This document shows positions 26,411 through 35,147 of a stretch of 64,000 bases of DNA, piece after piece. The notes under the pieces were generated by a model. That model did not search any database and was not told the origin of the DNA. It saw only the letters and a program-made list of their open reading frames with translations. Origin of the DNA: Candidatus Palauibacter soopunensis (GTDB taxonomy: Bacteria > Gemmatimonadota > Gemmatimonadetes > Palauibacterales > Palauibacteraceae); assembly GCF_947581735.1 (NCBI RefSeq), contig NZ_CANPVT010000008.1, forward strand, positions 310,001-374,000, in the 5' to 3' direction. Within the stretch, counting starts at the first letter, position 1, and the number at the start of each line of letters is the position of its first letter. Position numbers and translations under genes: made by a program.

Positions 26411-29400
26411 ATGCGCGTCCGACCCTTCTTTGCGCTTCTCATCTTCCTGTTTCCGTCCGTCGCGCCGCTGGCCGCGCAGTCGGCTCCCGATCCGGCCGCC
26501 TACGAGACGCTCCGGTGGCGGAACATCGGTCCGGAGGGGAACCGCTTCAGCGCGGCGGCGGGGATTCCCGGCCAGCCGTACACCTACTACGTGGGCGCGG
26601 CCTCGGGCGGCATCTACAAGACGACGGACGGCGGGGTGAACTGGGACGAGATGTTCGACGACCAGCCGGTGCAGTCGATCGGCTCGCTCGCCGTCTCTCC
26701 CACGGATCCCAACATCGTCTGGACGGGGACGGGGGAAGGGAAGATCCGCAGCCACATCTCCGTCGGGCAGGGCGTCTACAAGTCGACGGACGCGGGGGAG
26801 ACGTGGACCCTCATGGGACTCGAACCCACGGGACGGATCCCGCGCCTCGTCATCCATCCCACGAACCCGGATATCGTTTACGTTTGCGCGCTGGGCCACT
26901 CCTACGGGCCGCAGCCGGAGCGGGGCGTCTACCGCACCACCGACGGCGGGGAAAGCTGGGAGCATGTCCTCTTCATCGACGAAGACACGGGGTGCTCGGA
27001 CATCGCGATGGATCCATCGAACCCGCGCGTCCTCTTCGCGGGCACGTGGCAGCTCGAGATCCACACCTGGGGCCGGACGAGCGGCGGTCCGGGAGGGGGC
27101 CTGCACGTGTCGCGCGACGGCGGGGACACGTGGGAGAAGCTGAACGGGCCGGACAACACGATCGGCCTGCCGAAGAAGCCGGTCGGCAAGGTGGCCGTGG
27201 CGGTCGCGCCCTCGAACACCCAGCGGGTGTACGCGATGCTGGAGACGGGGGACGGGATCCCGTGGGACGGCCAGCCCACCGAGGACGGACAGTTGTGGCG
27301 CTCGGAGGACGGCGGCCGGACGTGGACGCTCATCACGCGCAACCGCAACGCGATGGGGCGGCCGCACTACTACTCGCGCGTCGTCATCTCGCCAAGTGAC
27401 GAGGACGAGGCCTACTTCCTCACCGCCTCGTTCACGGTGTCGACGGACGGTGGGCGCACGCTGGACGTGACGCCGCGCCCGCGGGCGCCCGGCGGCGACC
27501 ACCACGACATGTGGATCGACCCCACGAACCCGGACCGCATGATCGTGGCGCACGACCAGGGGCTGTCGATTTCGATCAACCGCACGAAGACGTGGTTCCG
27601 GCAGCGGCTCACGAACGCGCAGATGTACCACGTGACGGTGGACAACGCGGTCCCCTACAACGTGCTCGGGAACAAGCAGGATGAGCCGACCTACCGCGGC
27701 CCGAGCAACAGCCGGATCCTCGGCACCCGGCGCATCAACCACATCCCGCGCGGCATGTGGCACCACGTCGGGGGCGGCGAGAGCGGTTTCGCCACGCCGG
27801 ATCCGACCGATCCCAACATCGTGTGGTCCTCGGCTTCGGGGTCCGGGATGGTGGGCGGGATCGTCGTCCGCTACGAGGAGGAGCGCCGCCAGTACCGGCC
27901 CGTCGAGGTGTGGCCGGAGCAGAGCCGGGGGCCGGCCTCCGGCGTCCGCTACCGCTTCATTTGGGACGCGCCGGTCCACATCTCCCCGCACGACAACGAG
28001 ACGGTCTACGTGGGGAGCCAGCACGTGCACCGCACGCGGAACCGCGGGCAGAGCTGGGAGGTGATCAGCCCGGACCTGACGCTGAACGACCGGAGCCGCA
28101 TGGGGCTCTCGGGCGGGCTCACGGGCGACAACATCGGGGTCGAGTACGCGGGCACCGTGTTCGGGATCGCGGAGTCGCCCATCGAGGCGGGCCTCATCTG
28201 GGCGGGCACGAACGACGGCAAGCTCCACATCACGCGCGACGGCGGGGAGAACTGGACGGACGTCACGGGCAACGTCGGCGGCCTGCCGGAGTGGATCGCC
28301 GTGCGCAGCATCGCGCCCTCGCGCTACGACGCGGGCACGGCCTACATCGCGGCGGACGGCCACCAGGTGAACATCCGCGACCCGCATGTCTACCGGACGC
28401 GCGACTTCGGGGCCTCGTGGGAGAAGATCACCGACGGGATCCCGCCCAGCATGCTGAGCTACACGAAGATCATCATCGAAGACCCGGTGCGGCCGGGGCT
28501 CCTCTACGTGGGGACGGAGAACGCGATCTACGTCTCCTTCAACGACGGGGACGACTGGCAGCCGCTGCAGAACAACCTGCCGGCTGCGCCGGTGTCGGGG
28601 ATCGTCGTGCAGGAGCACTTCAACGACCTCGTGGTGGGCACGTACGGGCGCGGGTTCTGGATCTTCGACGACCTGTCGCCGATCCAGCAGCTCACGCCGG
28701 AAGTGATGGCCTCGGCCTCGCACCTGTTCGCGCCGCGCGATGCCTACCGCTTCCGGCCCATCACGCCGCCCTCGATCCCCTACGACGACCCCACGATCGG
28801 AGAGGATCCGCAGTACGGGGCGTCGCTCAACTACTGGCTCGCGGCGGAGGCCTCGGAGGCGCCGACGATCGAGATCCTGGACGGCGCCGGGACGGTCGTG
28901 CGCACGCTGGAGGGGCCGAACCGCGCGGGCGTGAGCCGGATCCACTGGGATTTGCGGGACGAGCCCAACGAGCCGATCCGGATGCTCACGCCGCCCAGGT
29001 ACGCCGAGCACATCGAGGTCGGGGACGAGGGGCGCCCGGCGCCGGGCGGACAGCAGATCTCGATTCTGATGCCGCCCGGACAGTACACGGTGCGGCTCAC
29101 GGTGGACGGGGCGGCGCACGAGCAGTCGCTCACGGTCCTCAAGGACCCGCATTCGGCGGGGACGGAGGCGGACATCGCCGAGCAGCTCGCCTTTATCCGC
29201 GAGGTGCGGGAGAACGTGGTGCGGGCGGGCGAGGCCGTGCACCGCGTCGAAGCCATGCGGGTGCAGCTTCGGACGCTGTCGCGGTTCGCGGATGACGAGG
29301 ATCTCGCGGCGTCGGTCGAGGAGCTGAGGCAGAAGCTCATCGACCTGCAGGAGACGATGGTCGACCTGCGCCTCACGGGGCAGGGCCAGGATGGCGTGCG

Positions 29401-29623
29401 CTTCGAGGCCCGGCTCCTGCAGAAGCTCGGCTACCTCGTCGGCGCGCTCTCCATCGCCGACTTCCGGCCCACGGACCAGGAGATGGAGGTGAAGGTCATC
29501 CTCCACGAGGCACTCGAGGCGCACCTGGCCGAGCTGGAAGAGCTGGTGCGTACGGATGTGGCGGCGCTCAACGAGACGCTGCGCGGCCTCGGCATGCTCA
29601 TCATCACCGACGACGCGTCGTGA
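26411..29623 (+). CDS. Exported VPS10/BNR-type beta-propeller protein ('glycosyl hydrolase'-like)
   Basis: The 1070-residue protein has a signal peptide (MRVRPFFALLIFLFPS … PLAAQS). It carries many BNR/Asp-box motifs (SGGIYKTTDGGVNWDEM, GVYKSTDAGETWTLMG, GVYRTTDGGESWEHVLF, LHITRDGGENWTDVTG), forming one or two propellers like sortilin VPS10 or xyloglucanase domains. The C-terminal 300 residues change to a beta-sandwich-like and then helical region (IAEQLAFIREVRENVVRAGE). Proteins of this layout are common in exported proteomes of Gemmatimonadota-like genomes and are often labelled glycosyl hydrolases without proof. The ATG at 26411 fits the signal peptide. The amidase gene follows by 25 bp, probably co-transcribed. 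Confidence 0.9.
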   Translation: MRVRPFFALLIFLFPSVAPLAAQSAPDPAAYETLRWRNIGPEGNRFSAAAGIPGQPYTYYVGAASGGIYKTTDGGVNWDEMFDDQPVQSIGSLAVSPTDPNIVWTGTGEGKIRSHISVGQGVYKSTDAGETWTLMGLEPTGRIPRLVIHPTNPDIVYVCALGHSYGPQPERGVYRTTDGGESWEHVLFIDEDTGCSDIAMDPSNPRVLFAGTWQLEIHTWGRTSGGPGGGLHVSRDGGDTWEKLNGPDNTIGLPKKPVGKVAVAVAPSNTQRVYAMLETGDGIPWDGQPTEDGQLWRSEDGGRTWTLITRNRNAMGRPHYYSRVVISPSDEDEAYFLTASFTVSTDGGRTLDVTPRPRAPGGDHHDMWIDPTNPDRMIVAHDQGLSISINRTKTWFRQRLTNAQMYHVTVDNAVPYNVLGNKQDEPTYRGPSNSRILGTRRINHIPRGMWHHVGGGESGFATPDPTDPNIVWSSASGSGMVGGIVVRYEEERRQYRPVEVWPEQSRGPASGVRYRFIWDAPVHISPHDNETVYVGSQHVHRTRNRGQSWEVISPDLTLNDRSRMGLSGGLTGDNIGVEYAGTVFGIAESPIEAGLIWAGTNDGKLHITRDGGENWTDVTGNVGGLPEWIAVRSIAPSRYDAGTAYIAADGHQVNIRDPHVYRTRDFGASWEKITDGIPPSMLSYTKIIIEDPVRPGLLYVGTENAIYVSFNDGDDWQPLQNNLPAAPVSGIVVQEHFNDLVVGTYGRGFWIFDDLSPIQQLTPEVMASASHLFAPRDAYRFRPITPPSIPYDDPTIGEDPQYGASLNYWLAAEASEAPTIEILDGAGTVVRTLEGPNRAGVSRIHWDLRDEPNEPIRMLTPPRYAEHIEVGDEGRPAPGGQQISILMPPGQYTVRLTVDGAAHEQSLTVLKDPHSAGTEADIAEQLAFIREVRENVVRAGEAVHRVEAMRVQLRTLSRFADDEDLAASVEELRQKLIDLQETMVDLRLTGQGQDGVRFEARLLQKLGYLVGALSIADFRPTDQEMEVKVILHEALEAHLAELEELVRTDVAALNETLRGLGMLIITDDAS

Positions 29624-29648
29624 GCGCCGACAGAGCGGAGGAATCGAA

Positions 29649-31289
29649 ATGATCGATCGACGAGGCTTCATCGGGGCGAGCGTCGCCGGGGGACTCGGCG
29701 CCGTGGCCGCGGCCTCGGGGTGCGCGCCGGAAGGTGGGTCCGACGGTCCCGGCGCCGGTGACACGGGCGGCGCGACGGCGGTGCCGCCGTTCGAGCTGGA
29801 CGAAGTCACGGTCGACGAACTCCAGGCGAGCATGGCGTCGGGCGAGCGCACGGCCCGCTCGATCGCCGAGCTGTACCTCGAACGCATCGAGGCGCTGGAC
29901 GGACAGGGCCCGGAGCTGCGCTCGATCATCGAGACGAACCCGGACGCGCTCGCCATCGCCGATGAACTGGACGCCGAGCGCGCGGCGGGGAACGTTCGCG
30001 GGCCGCTGCACGGCATTCCGGTTGCGCTCAAGGACAACATCGACACGCACGACCGGATGACGACGACGGCCGGGTCGCTGGCGCTGGAGGGGTCCATCCC
30101 TCCGCAGGACTCGTTCGTCGCCGCCCGGCTGCGCGAGGCGGGGACCGTCATCCTCGCCAAGGCGAACCTCAGCGAGTGGGCGTACTTCCGGGGCGTGCGC
30201 GCGACCTCCGGCTGGAGCGCGCGCGGCGGCCAGTGCCGGAACCCCTACGCGCTCGACCGGAACCCGTGCGGTTCGAGTTCCGGCTCCGGCGTCGCGGCGT
30301 CGGCGAATCTCTGCGCGCTCACCGTGGGGACGGAGACGGGCGGTTCCATCATGTGTCCCTCCTCGAGCAACGGGATCGTGGGGATCAAGCCCACGGTCGG
30401 GCTCTGGAGCCGGGCCGGGGTCATCCCCATCTCCCATTCGCAGGACACGGCGGGACCCATGTGCCGGACGGTCCGCGACGCCGCCATCCTGCTCGGCGCA
30501 TGCATCGGCGTCGACCCGCGCGATGCCGCCACCACCGCGAGCGAAGGCCGGAGGCACGCCGACTACACGCAGTTTCTCGACGCGGCCGGCCTTCAGGGCG
30601 CGCGCATCGGCGTCGTGCGCAGCTTCCCCGGCTTCGACCCGCGCGTGCTCGCGCTGTTCGACGAGGCGATCGAGGCCATGCGGGCCGAGGGTGCGGTGAT
30701 CATCGATCCCGCAAACATGGACGCCGCGGCCTGGAACGACCCGCTGTCGCTCGTGCTGTTGGAGTACGAGTTCAAGGCCGACCTCAACGCCTACCTTGCC
30801 GGACTGGGGCCGGACGCCCCGGTGAAGAGCCTGGCCGAGGTCATCGAGTTCAACGAGCGGAACGCGGACCGGGAGATGCCGCACTTCGGCCAGGAGCGCC
30901 TGATCGCCTCGCAGGCGAGGGGGCCGCTCACGGACCCCGAATACCTGAACGCGGTCGCCACGATTCAGCGCGCGAACCGGGAGGATGGGATCGACCGCCT
31001 CGCGCGGGAGAACGACCTGGATGCGATCGTCGCTCCGACGCGCGACCTCCCGTGGCCGACCGACCACATCAAGGGCGACAGGCTCGACGGGGGATCGTCC
31101 GCCGCGCCCGCCGCGATCGCCGGCTATCCGGACATCACCGTGCCGATGGGGTTCGTGCGCGGGCTGCCGGCGGGGGTTTCGTTCTTCGGCCCGGCCTGGA
31201 CGGAGCCCACGCTGCTGCGGATCGCCTACGCGTACGAGCAGGCCACACAGCAGCGCAGGGCGCCGACGTTCGCCGCAACGCTCGGCTGA
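29649..31289 (+). CDS. Tat-exported amidase (amidase signature family)
   Basis: The 546-residue enzyme begins at ATG 29649 after GGAGG. The N-terminus has a twin-arginine motif (DRRGFIGAS) and a lipobox-like AASGC (Cys25), indicating Tat export as a lipoprotein. The amidase-signature catalytic set is visible: Lys128 in VALKDNID, the serine-rich loop CGSSSGSGVAAS (cis-Ser) and the nucleophile in TETGGSIMCPSS (Ser233). The family hydrolyses a wide range of amides with release of ammonia or amines. Closest by layout are the secreted '6-aminohexanoate-cyclic-dimer hydrolase/Glu-tRNA amidotransferase A-like' amidases. The substrate is unknown. It ends at a long palindrome shared with the convergent gene. 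Confidence 0.92.
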   Translation: MIDRRGFIGASVAGGLGAVAAASGCAPEGGSDGPGAGDTGGATAVPPFELDEVTVDELQASMASGERTARSIAELYLERIEALDGQGPELRSIIETNPDALAIADELDAERAAGNVRGPLHGIPVALKDNIDTHDRMTTTAGSLALEGSIPPQDSFVAARLREAGTVILAKANLSEWAYFRGVRATSGWSARGGQCRNPYALDRNPCGSSSGSGVAASANLCALTVGTETGGSIMCPSSSNGIVGIKPTVGLWSRAGVIPISHSQDTAGPMCRTVRDAAILLGACIGVDPRDAATTASEGRRHADYTQFLDAAGLQGARIGVVRSFPGFDPRVLALFDEAIEAMRAEGAVIIDPANMDAAAWNDPLSLVLLEYEFKADLNAYLAGLGPDAPVKSLAEVIEFNERNADREMPHFGQERLIASQARGPLTDPEYLNAVATIQRANREDGIDRLARENDLDAIVAPTRDLPWPTDHIKGDRLDGGSSAAPAAIAGYPDITVPMGFVRGLPAGVSFFGPAWTEPTLLRIAYAYEQATQQRRAPTFAATLG

Positions 31290-31305
31290 ACGCGCGTTCA
31301 GCCGA
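31282..31305. terminator. 24-bp perfect palindrome, probable bidirectional terminator
   Basis: The sequence is perfectly self-complementary over 24 bases, centred on GCGC at 31292-31295, and can form a stem of about ten pairs with a four-base loop. It overlaps the amidase stop codon and lies 6 bp before the convergent gene's stop. No T tract follows on either strand, so a factor-assisted or atypical terminator is the best reading. Confidence 0.6.
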
Positions 31306-31310
31306 ACGCC

Positions 31311-32096
31311 TCAGCCTCCGCGCACGAGGGCGATGCTCCCGTTCACCGTGCTCACCTCGATTTCGGGCCCTCCCGCGCCGATCTCGCCGGAGGCGGACTT
31401 GGGTCCCCAACGCCCGCGGATCGTGAGCGGAAACTCCGTGTCGATGGCGCCGTTCACGGTCCGGATGTCGACGTCGGCATCGGTGCCGTTCGGGAGCACG
31501 AGCCGGATACCTCCGTTCACCGTCTTGAAGCGAAGGTCCTCGGAGATTTCGCCCCGGAGCCGCGCCTCGATCGCCCCGTTCACGGTCTCCGCGGACACCG
31601 GGCCGTTGCCTTCCACCGCGATCCCGCCGTTCACGGTCCGCGCCTCCACCTCGTCGGCGATCCCCCGCGCCTCGATCTCCCCGTTCACCGTTCGGGCCTC
31701 GAGTTCCACGCCGGCCGGAACCTCGACCGTGAAGTGCACCTTCACGTCGTTGTTGCGGACGCTCATCTCGTAGTCATCGCCCCGGCCGCACCGGTTCGGG
31801 TCGCGCCCGCGCCTCGATGGGTAGACGGCGCAGATCAAGACGCCCCGCGAGTCCTCGACGACCTCGATGCGCACCGAGTCCGGATCGTCGTCGTCCCACT
31901 GCTTCGTGGCCCGCACCCGGACCTGGCTGCCGCTCGCCGGGCTCGCCGTGACGGAGCCGTTCACGCCCCGGATCGTGACCGCGTCGCCGCGATCCACGGA
32001 CCCTTGCCATTCGAAGTCCTGGGCCCGCGCTTCCGTCGCCCCCAGGCACACCAGCCATGCCGCCGTGGCGGCGAATCGTCGCGCTGTATTCCGCAT
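31311..32096 (-). CDS. Exported DUF4097-type adhesin-like beta-helix protein (TVNG repeats)
   Basis: The 261-residue protein has a signal peptide ending ATEARAQ. It contains a repeated unit with TVNG, as in EARTVNGEIEARG, SAETVNGAIEARL and FKTVNGGIRLVL: six TVNG copies plus one GVNG. Each repeat is probably one turn of a beta-helix, as in the DUF4097/LiaG-like family found downstream of sigma/anti-sigma pairs. Function is unknown; envelope stress sensing has been suggested for relatives. The ATG at 32096 is preferred over the adjacent GTG at 32099 because GGGAG then has a normal distance of about seven bases. It is the last gene of the sigma unit. Confidence 0.82.
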   Translation of the reverse strand: MRNTARRFAATAAWLVCLGATEARAQDFEWQGSVDRGDAVTIRGVNGSVTASPASGSQVRVRATKQWDDDDPDSVRIEVVEDSRGVLICAVYPSRRGRDPNRCGRGDDYEMSVRNNDVKVHFTVEVPAGVELEARTVNGEIEARGIADEVEARTVNGGIAVEGNGPVSAETVNGAIEARLRGEISEDLRFKTVNGGIRLVLPNGTDADVDIRTVNGAIDTEFPLTIRGRWGPKSASGEIGAGGPEIEVSTVNGSIALVRGG

Positions 32097-32122
32097 CACG
32101 CTGCTCCCGGTTTCGTGGGTTC

Positions 32123-32977
32123 CTAGCTATCGAGGTCGGGGGTTCGCTCCCCCGGCCGGATGAGGAGGATGTCTCCGTCGAACGACTTCAGCGTCACGGC
32201 GGCCGATCCGTCGCCGACCGTGAACTCTCCGCCCCGCACGCTGCCTCCCCGGAACTGGACGGGGAACGAGGGGACGAGTTCTCCGTCGAAGGTGGACACG
32301 GAAACGTGGGCGCCCGCGTTCTCCGGGACGGCGAACGTCACATCGCCGTCGTGGGTGCTGAGCGAGTAGCTGCCGTCGCCGTGAAGGGCGCCATCGTACC
32401 AGACGTCGCCGTCCACCGTGGCGGCGGAGATGGCGCGCGTGTCGGCGTTCGTGACGACGATGTCTGCGTCGATGCCGCTGACGCTCATGCTTCCCGCGAC
32501 CCGATCGAGCCACACGTCGCCGTCCGTCACACTGACCGTGGCGGATCCGGCGTTCGATACCGTCACGGAACCGTCCAGCGTGGCGACGCTGACGCCGGCG
32601 GCGCCGTCGATTTCCACGTCTCCGTCCGCCGTTCTCACGGCCACCGTGCCGCGGACGACGCCGGCGACCGTGACATCGCCTTCGTGTCCGACGACGCTCA
32701 CGTCGACATCCTCCGGCAGGTAGATGAGGAAGTCCGCGCCGTCGCCGCTCGGGCCCGTGCCGAGCCGAATCGTGCCGCCCGAAGACTGCACGCGAATCCT
32801 GCCGTCATCGTCGTCGAGCACGACCCGCGCCTCGCGGCCGCTCGCGCCCATCACTCGGATGTCTCCCTCGCGGTGTTCGATCTCGATGCGCGCGCCCTCG
32901 GGTACAACGAACGTCGTATCGCGCGCAGCGGGACTCGTCGCCACGAAAGCCGCCAGGAAAACCGTCGCCGAAACCAT
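32123..32977 (-). CDS. Exported DUF4097-type beta-helix protein
   Basis: The 284-residue protein has a short signal peptide (MVSATVFLAAFVATSPAA). It shows repeating turns with DGDV or DGSV motifs (VRTADGDVEIDGAAG, VATLDGSVTVSN, VSVTDGDVWLDRVAG, AATVDGDVWYDG), the pattern of DUF4097 beta-helical proteins. It resembles its downstream neighbour in fold though not closely in sequence. Its ATG at 32977 overlaps the anti-sigma stop (TGATG), so it is translationally coupled to the regulator. This suggests an envelope protein made together with, or sensed by, the sigma/anti-sigma system. Confidence 0.82.
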   Translation of the reverse strand: MVSATVFLAAFVATSPAARDTTFVVPEGARIEIEHREGDIRVMGASGREARVVLDDDDGRIRVQSSGGTIRLGTGPSGDGADFLIYLPEDVDVSVVGHEGDVTVAGVVRGTVAVRTADGDVEIDGAAGVSVATLDGSVTVSNAGSATVSVTDGDVWLDRVAGSMSVSGIDADIVVTNADTRAISAATVDGDVWYDGALHGDGSYSLSTHDGDVTFAVPENAGAHVSVSTFDGELVPSFPVQFRGGSVRGGEFTVGDGSAAVTLKSFDGDILLIRPGERTPDLDS

Positions 32978-33729
32978 CAGTCTGTCGCCGCCAGCTGCAC
33001 GGCCTCAGCAAGGAACTCCGACTTGCGTCGCATCGTGTTCTCCATGTGTTGCTGGATGTAAGGGTCATCGGGCAGTTCGAGCAGCGCGGCCCGCGCGTCC
33101 TCGATGGCCCGGTCGATCGTCACGAGAGCGCGGCGGATGCGCGCCACCGTCTCCGGAGGCAGTGGCCGCTCCGAGTCGAACAGCACGCGCTCGAGTTCGG
33201 AGATCAGGCGGGCGTATTCCTCGGCGCTCGATCCTTCGTCCTCCAGCGTAGAGACGCTTCGCACGGCCGGGGGCAGGAGCGACGGAGCGCCGAGCCCCGG
33301 GGAGGTGCCCGCCGTACCCGGGCTCCCCGCGACATCGTCTCGCGCCACGGCCGTCCACACGAGCGCCGCGGAGAGCCACACCAGCGCGATGCCGGCAGCG
33401 AGTTGCGGCGCGAAACGCGCGATGCGGCGGGCGGGTGGCCTGCGCCGGGCCGATGCTTCCGAAGTTTCGGGCACCACGCCCGCACGGCCGGCGGTCCGAA
33501 AGCCGATCCGCGTCGCGATGCCGGGCCAGAGATCCTCGACCGGTTCGCGCGGACCCAGGCTCGCGGCCCGGTCCACCACGGCCTCGAGTTCGACGAGCGT
33601 CCGGGCGCAGTCCTCGCAACGATCCAGGTGCCGCTCGATCAGGACCTCCTCCTCGACGCCGAGGCTGCCGTCGAGGTACTCCGAAAGACGGTCCCGAAAG
33701 CGATCCTTTCGCTGGTCTCGATCTGTCAT
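32977..33729 (-). CDS. Zinc-finger transmembrane anti-sigma factor
   Basis: The 250-residue protein carries an N-terminal zf-HC2-type anti-sigma domain with the zinc motif HLDRCEDC (His34, Cys38, Cys41), one transmembrane segment (about 108-127, AAGIALVWLSAALVWTAVA) and a periplasmic helical C-terminus. Such proteins hold an ECF sigma factor at the membrane until a signal releases it. It starts 8 bp after the stop of the ECF sigma gene and overlaps the following DUF4097 gene. Its partner gene is split by the mobile element, so it may have no intact target here and may depend on a promoter within or beyond the insertion for expression. Confidence 0.9.
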   Translation of the reverse strand: MTDRDQRKDRFRDRLSEYLDGSLGVEEEVLIERHLDRCEDCARTLVELEAVVDRAASLGPREPVEDLWPGIATRIGFRTAGRAGVVPETSEASARRRPPARRIARFAPQLAAGIALVWLSAALVWTAVARDDVAGSPGTAGTSPGLGAPSLLPPAVRSVSTLEDEGSSAEEYARLISELERVLFDSERPLPPETVARIRRALVTIDRAIEDARAALLELPDDPYIQQHMENTMRRKSEFLAEAVQLAATD

Positions 33730-33737
33730 CGGTTCAA

Positions 33738-33796
33738 CTACCTCTCCAGGTGCCGTCTCAGAATCATCCGCGCCCGGTGCAGCTGGGACTTGGATG
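33738..33796 (-). pseudogene. C-terminal fragment of the disrupted ECF sigma factor gene
   Basis: This 59-bp fragment encodes SKSQLHRARMILRRHLER and a TAG stop: the end of the region-4 recognition helix of an ECF sigma factor. It is separated from the rest of its gene (36031-36654) by the 2234-bp element. Joining the two parts after deleting the element and one 8-bp target copy gives 675 bases, exactly 225 codons, with EQLDITAGTSKSQLHRAR running across the junction. The fragment has no start codon of its own. Confidence 0.93.
33789..33796. repeat. Target-site duplication, left copy
   Basis: CTTGGATG occurs directly before the left inverted repeat and again directly after the right one (36031-36038). 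An 8-bp duplication is the length typical of IS1595-family insertions. Confidence 0.93.
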
Positions 33797-33818
33797 GGGG
33801 CTTATATACGTGTCTTGA
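33797..33818 (+). repeat. Left terminal inverted repeat of the IS1595-type element
   Basis: The first 22 bases of the element match the reverse complement of 36009-36030 without a mismatch; the match stops at the 23rd base (C against T). Between it and the transposase lie 190 bp with a second inverted repeat (GTCACGG at 33832, CCGTGAC at 33865) that may be a transposase-binding or expression-control site. Confidence 0.95.
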
Positions 33819-34008
33819 CGGGACGGCATCCGTCACGGGCAATCTCCTGCCGGGAAGGGGGTTACCGTGACTGATTGTCGAAATGTAGGAACAGTAGGAC
33901 ACGCTGTGTTTTGTATTACATGTGATTGGCCTGCTTTTGTCCGTGGCGTAGCGTACGTGGTACGTCAGAGTATGCAAGTCGCACCGGGAGGGCATCAGCG
34001 TCACGGAG

Positions 34009-34905
34009 ATGGCGTCGATGTTCGCTACGGAGGCCAAGGCGGTGGAGTGGTTCGAGACGTGGCTGTGGCCCACGGGCGAGATGTGCTGCCTGCTCTGCGG
34101 CAGCACGAGCGCATACAGGGTGAAGAGCGGCAAGCCGATGCCGTACCGGTGTCGGGATTGCAAACGGTACTTATCGATCAAGAGTGCGACGGCGCTGAAG
34201 GACAGCAAGCTGCCGCTCAAGAAGTGGGCATGGGCGATCTATCTGGAGATGACCAGCCTGAAGGGCGTCTCCAGCATGAAGCTGCACCGTGACCTTGGAG
34301 TGACTCAGAAGACGGCGTGGTTCATGCTGCACCGGATCAGGGAGGCGTTCGCCGAGATCGCGACGGAGTTTGAGGGTCCGGTCGAGGTGGACGAGACGAA
34401 TGTTGGCGGTAAGCGGGGGAACAAGCCGCTGAGCGTCCGCAGGGAGCTTACCGGTCGTGGCCCGGTCGATATGACGAAGGTGATCGGCATGAAGGACAGG
34501 AAGACGAACCGCGTGGTTGTGCGGGTGATCGACGATGGGTCAGCGGCGAGCCTGCACGCGTTCGTGAACGCGCACCGGCAGAAGGGCGCGAAGGTCTACA
34601 CCGATGACGCGAGGGGCTACATCGGGCTGGACAACCACGAGAGCGTGAACCATACGGTTGGCGAGTACGTGAGGGAGATGGCGCATACGAACGGCATCGA
34701 GTCGTTCTGGTCGATGCTGAAGCGCGGCTATACCGGCGTGTACCACCGGATGTCGGTGAAGCATCTGGAGCGCTATGCGGTCCAGTTCGCCGGAAGGCAC
34801 AACGTCCGTGACATGGACACGGTGGACCAGATGCAGCACGTCATGGCCGGTTTGGTGGGTCGGCGGTTGATGTACAACGACTTGATTGAGAAGGAGGCAG
34901 CTTGA
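34009..34905 (+). CDS. IS1595-family DDE transposase
   Basis: The 298-residue transposase has an N-terminal zinc ribbon (two CxxC pairs, CLLCG and CRDC, about residues 27-52) and the ISXO2-like catalytic domain. Visible catalytic context includes VEVDETNVGGKRGNK (first Asp), YTDDARGYIGLDNH (second Asp) and HTNGIESFWSMLKRGYTGVY with the terminal Asn/Glu pair of this family; RHNVRDMDTVDQM follows. No internal stop or frameshift is seen, so it is probably functional. The ATG at 34009 is the first start after an in-frame stop at 33949; 34018 is a later alternative. It cuts and rejoins DNA at the terminal repeats. Confidence 0.95.
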   Translation: MASMFATEAKAVEWFETWLWPTGEMCCLLCGSTSAYRVKSGKPMPYRCRDCKRYLSIKSATALKDSKLPLKKWAWAIYLEMTSLKGVSSMKLHRDLGVTQKTAWFMLHRIREAFAEIATEFEGPVEVDETNVGGKRGNKPLSVRRELTGRGPVDMTKVIGMKDRKTNRVVVRVIDDGSAASLHAFVNAHRQKGAKVYTDDARGYIGLDNHESVNHTVGEYVREMAHTNGIESFWSMLKRGYTGVYHRMSVKHLERYAVQFAGRHNVRDMDTVDQMQHVMAGLVGRRLMYNDLIEKEAA

Positions 34906-34966
34906 GTCTTGCGGTGTTGCTGGCTCGTGGCCGGAAGGCTAACGTGGCGGTGACATCGTTCCATGT

Positions 34967-34990
34967 GGAAGCCCGCTTGTCGGGTCTTCC
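34967..34990 (+). terminator. Hairpin after the transposase gene
   Basis: GGAAG-CCCG pairs with CGGG-T-CTTCC across the loop CTTGT with one bulged base. It lies 62 bp after the transposase stop and before the passenger genes. No T tract follows, so termination is possible but unproven. Confidence 0.35.
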
Positions 34991-35055
34991 GCTGAATGAA
35001 ATAGACTCGTGAAGGCCCGAGGGTAGCTCCCGAAGGCCGAGGTAAATAGGCGGAA

Positions 35056-35139
35056 CCTTTCTTGCCGGATTCTTCCGCATGGGATGGTGTCAAAGACCCG
35101 ACACCATCCTAGCGGGACGCTAACGAAAGGCAAGAAAGG
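35056..35139 (+). promoter_or_regulatory. Branched RNA leader covering the ribosome site of the TM2 gene
   Basis: The predicted outer stem pairs CCTTTCTTGCC (35056-35066) with GGCAAGAAAGG (35129-35139), 11 perfect pairs. It encloses a 10-bp hairpin (GGATGGTGTC at 35082 with GACACCATCC at 35100), a 5-bp hairpin (TAGCG-GGA-CGCTA at 35110-35122) and a weak one at about 35066-35077. The 3' strand of the outer stem overlaps the likely ribosome site AAGGGG (35136-35141), six bases before the ATG at 35148. The fold could therefore hide the site. This is a hand-drawn fold and no ligand is known; it resembles no riboswitch I recognise. Confidence 0.45.
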
Positions 35140-35147
35140 GGCAGGGC

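Noticed and set aside
33867-34292. Plus-strand frame overlapping the transposase start
   Set aside because: It runs in another frame over the conserved transposase zinc-ribbon codons and has no recognisable features.
34938-35122. GCTAAC words considered as an integron attC site
   Set aside because: They are not paired with complementary GTTRRRY core sites in the arrangement attC requires, and there is no integrase.
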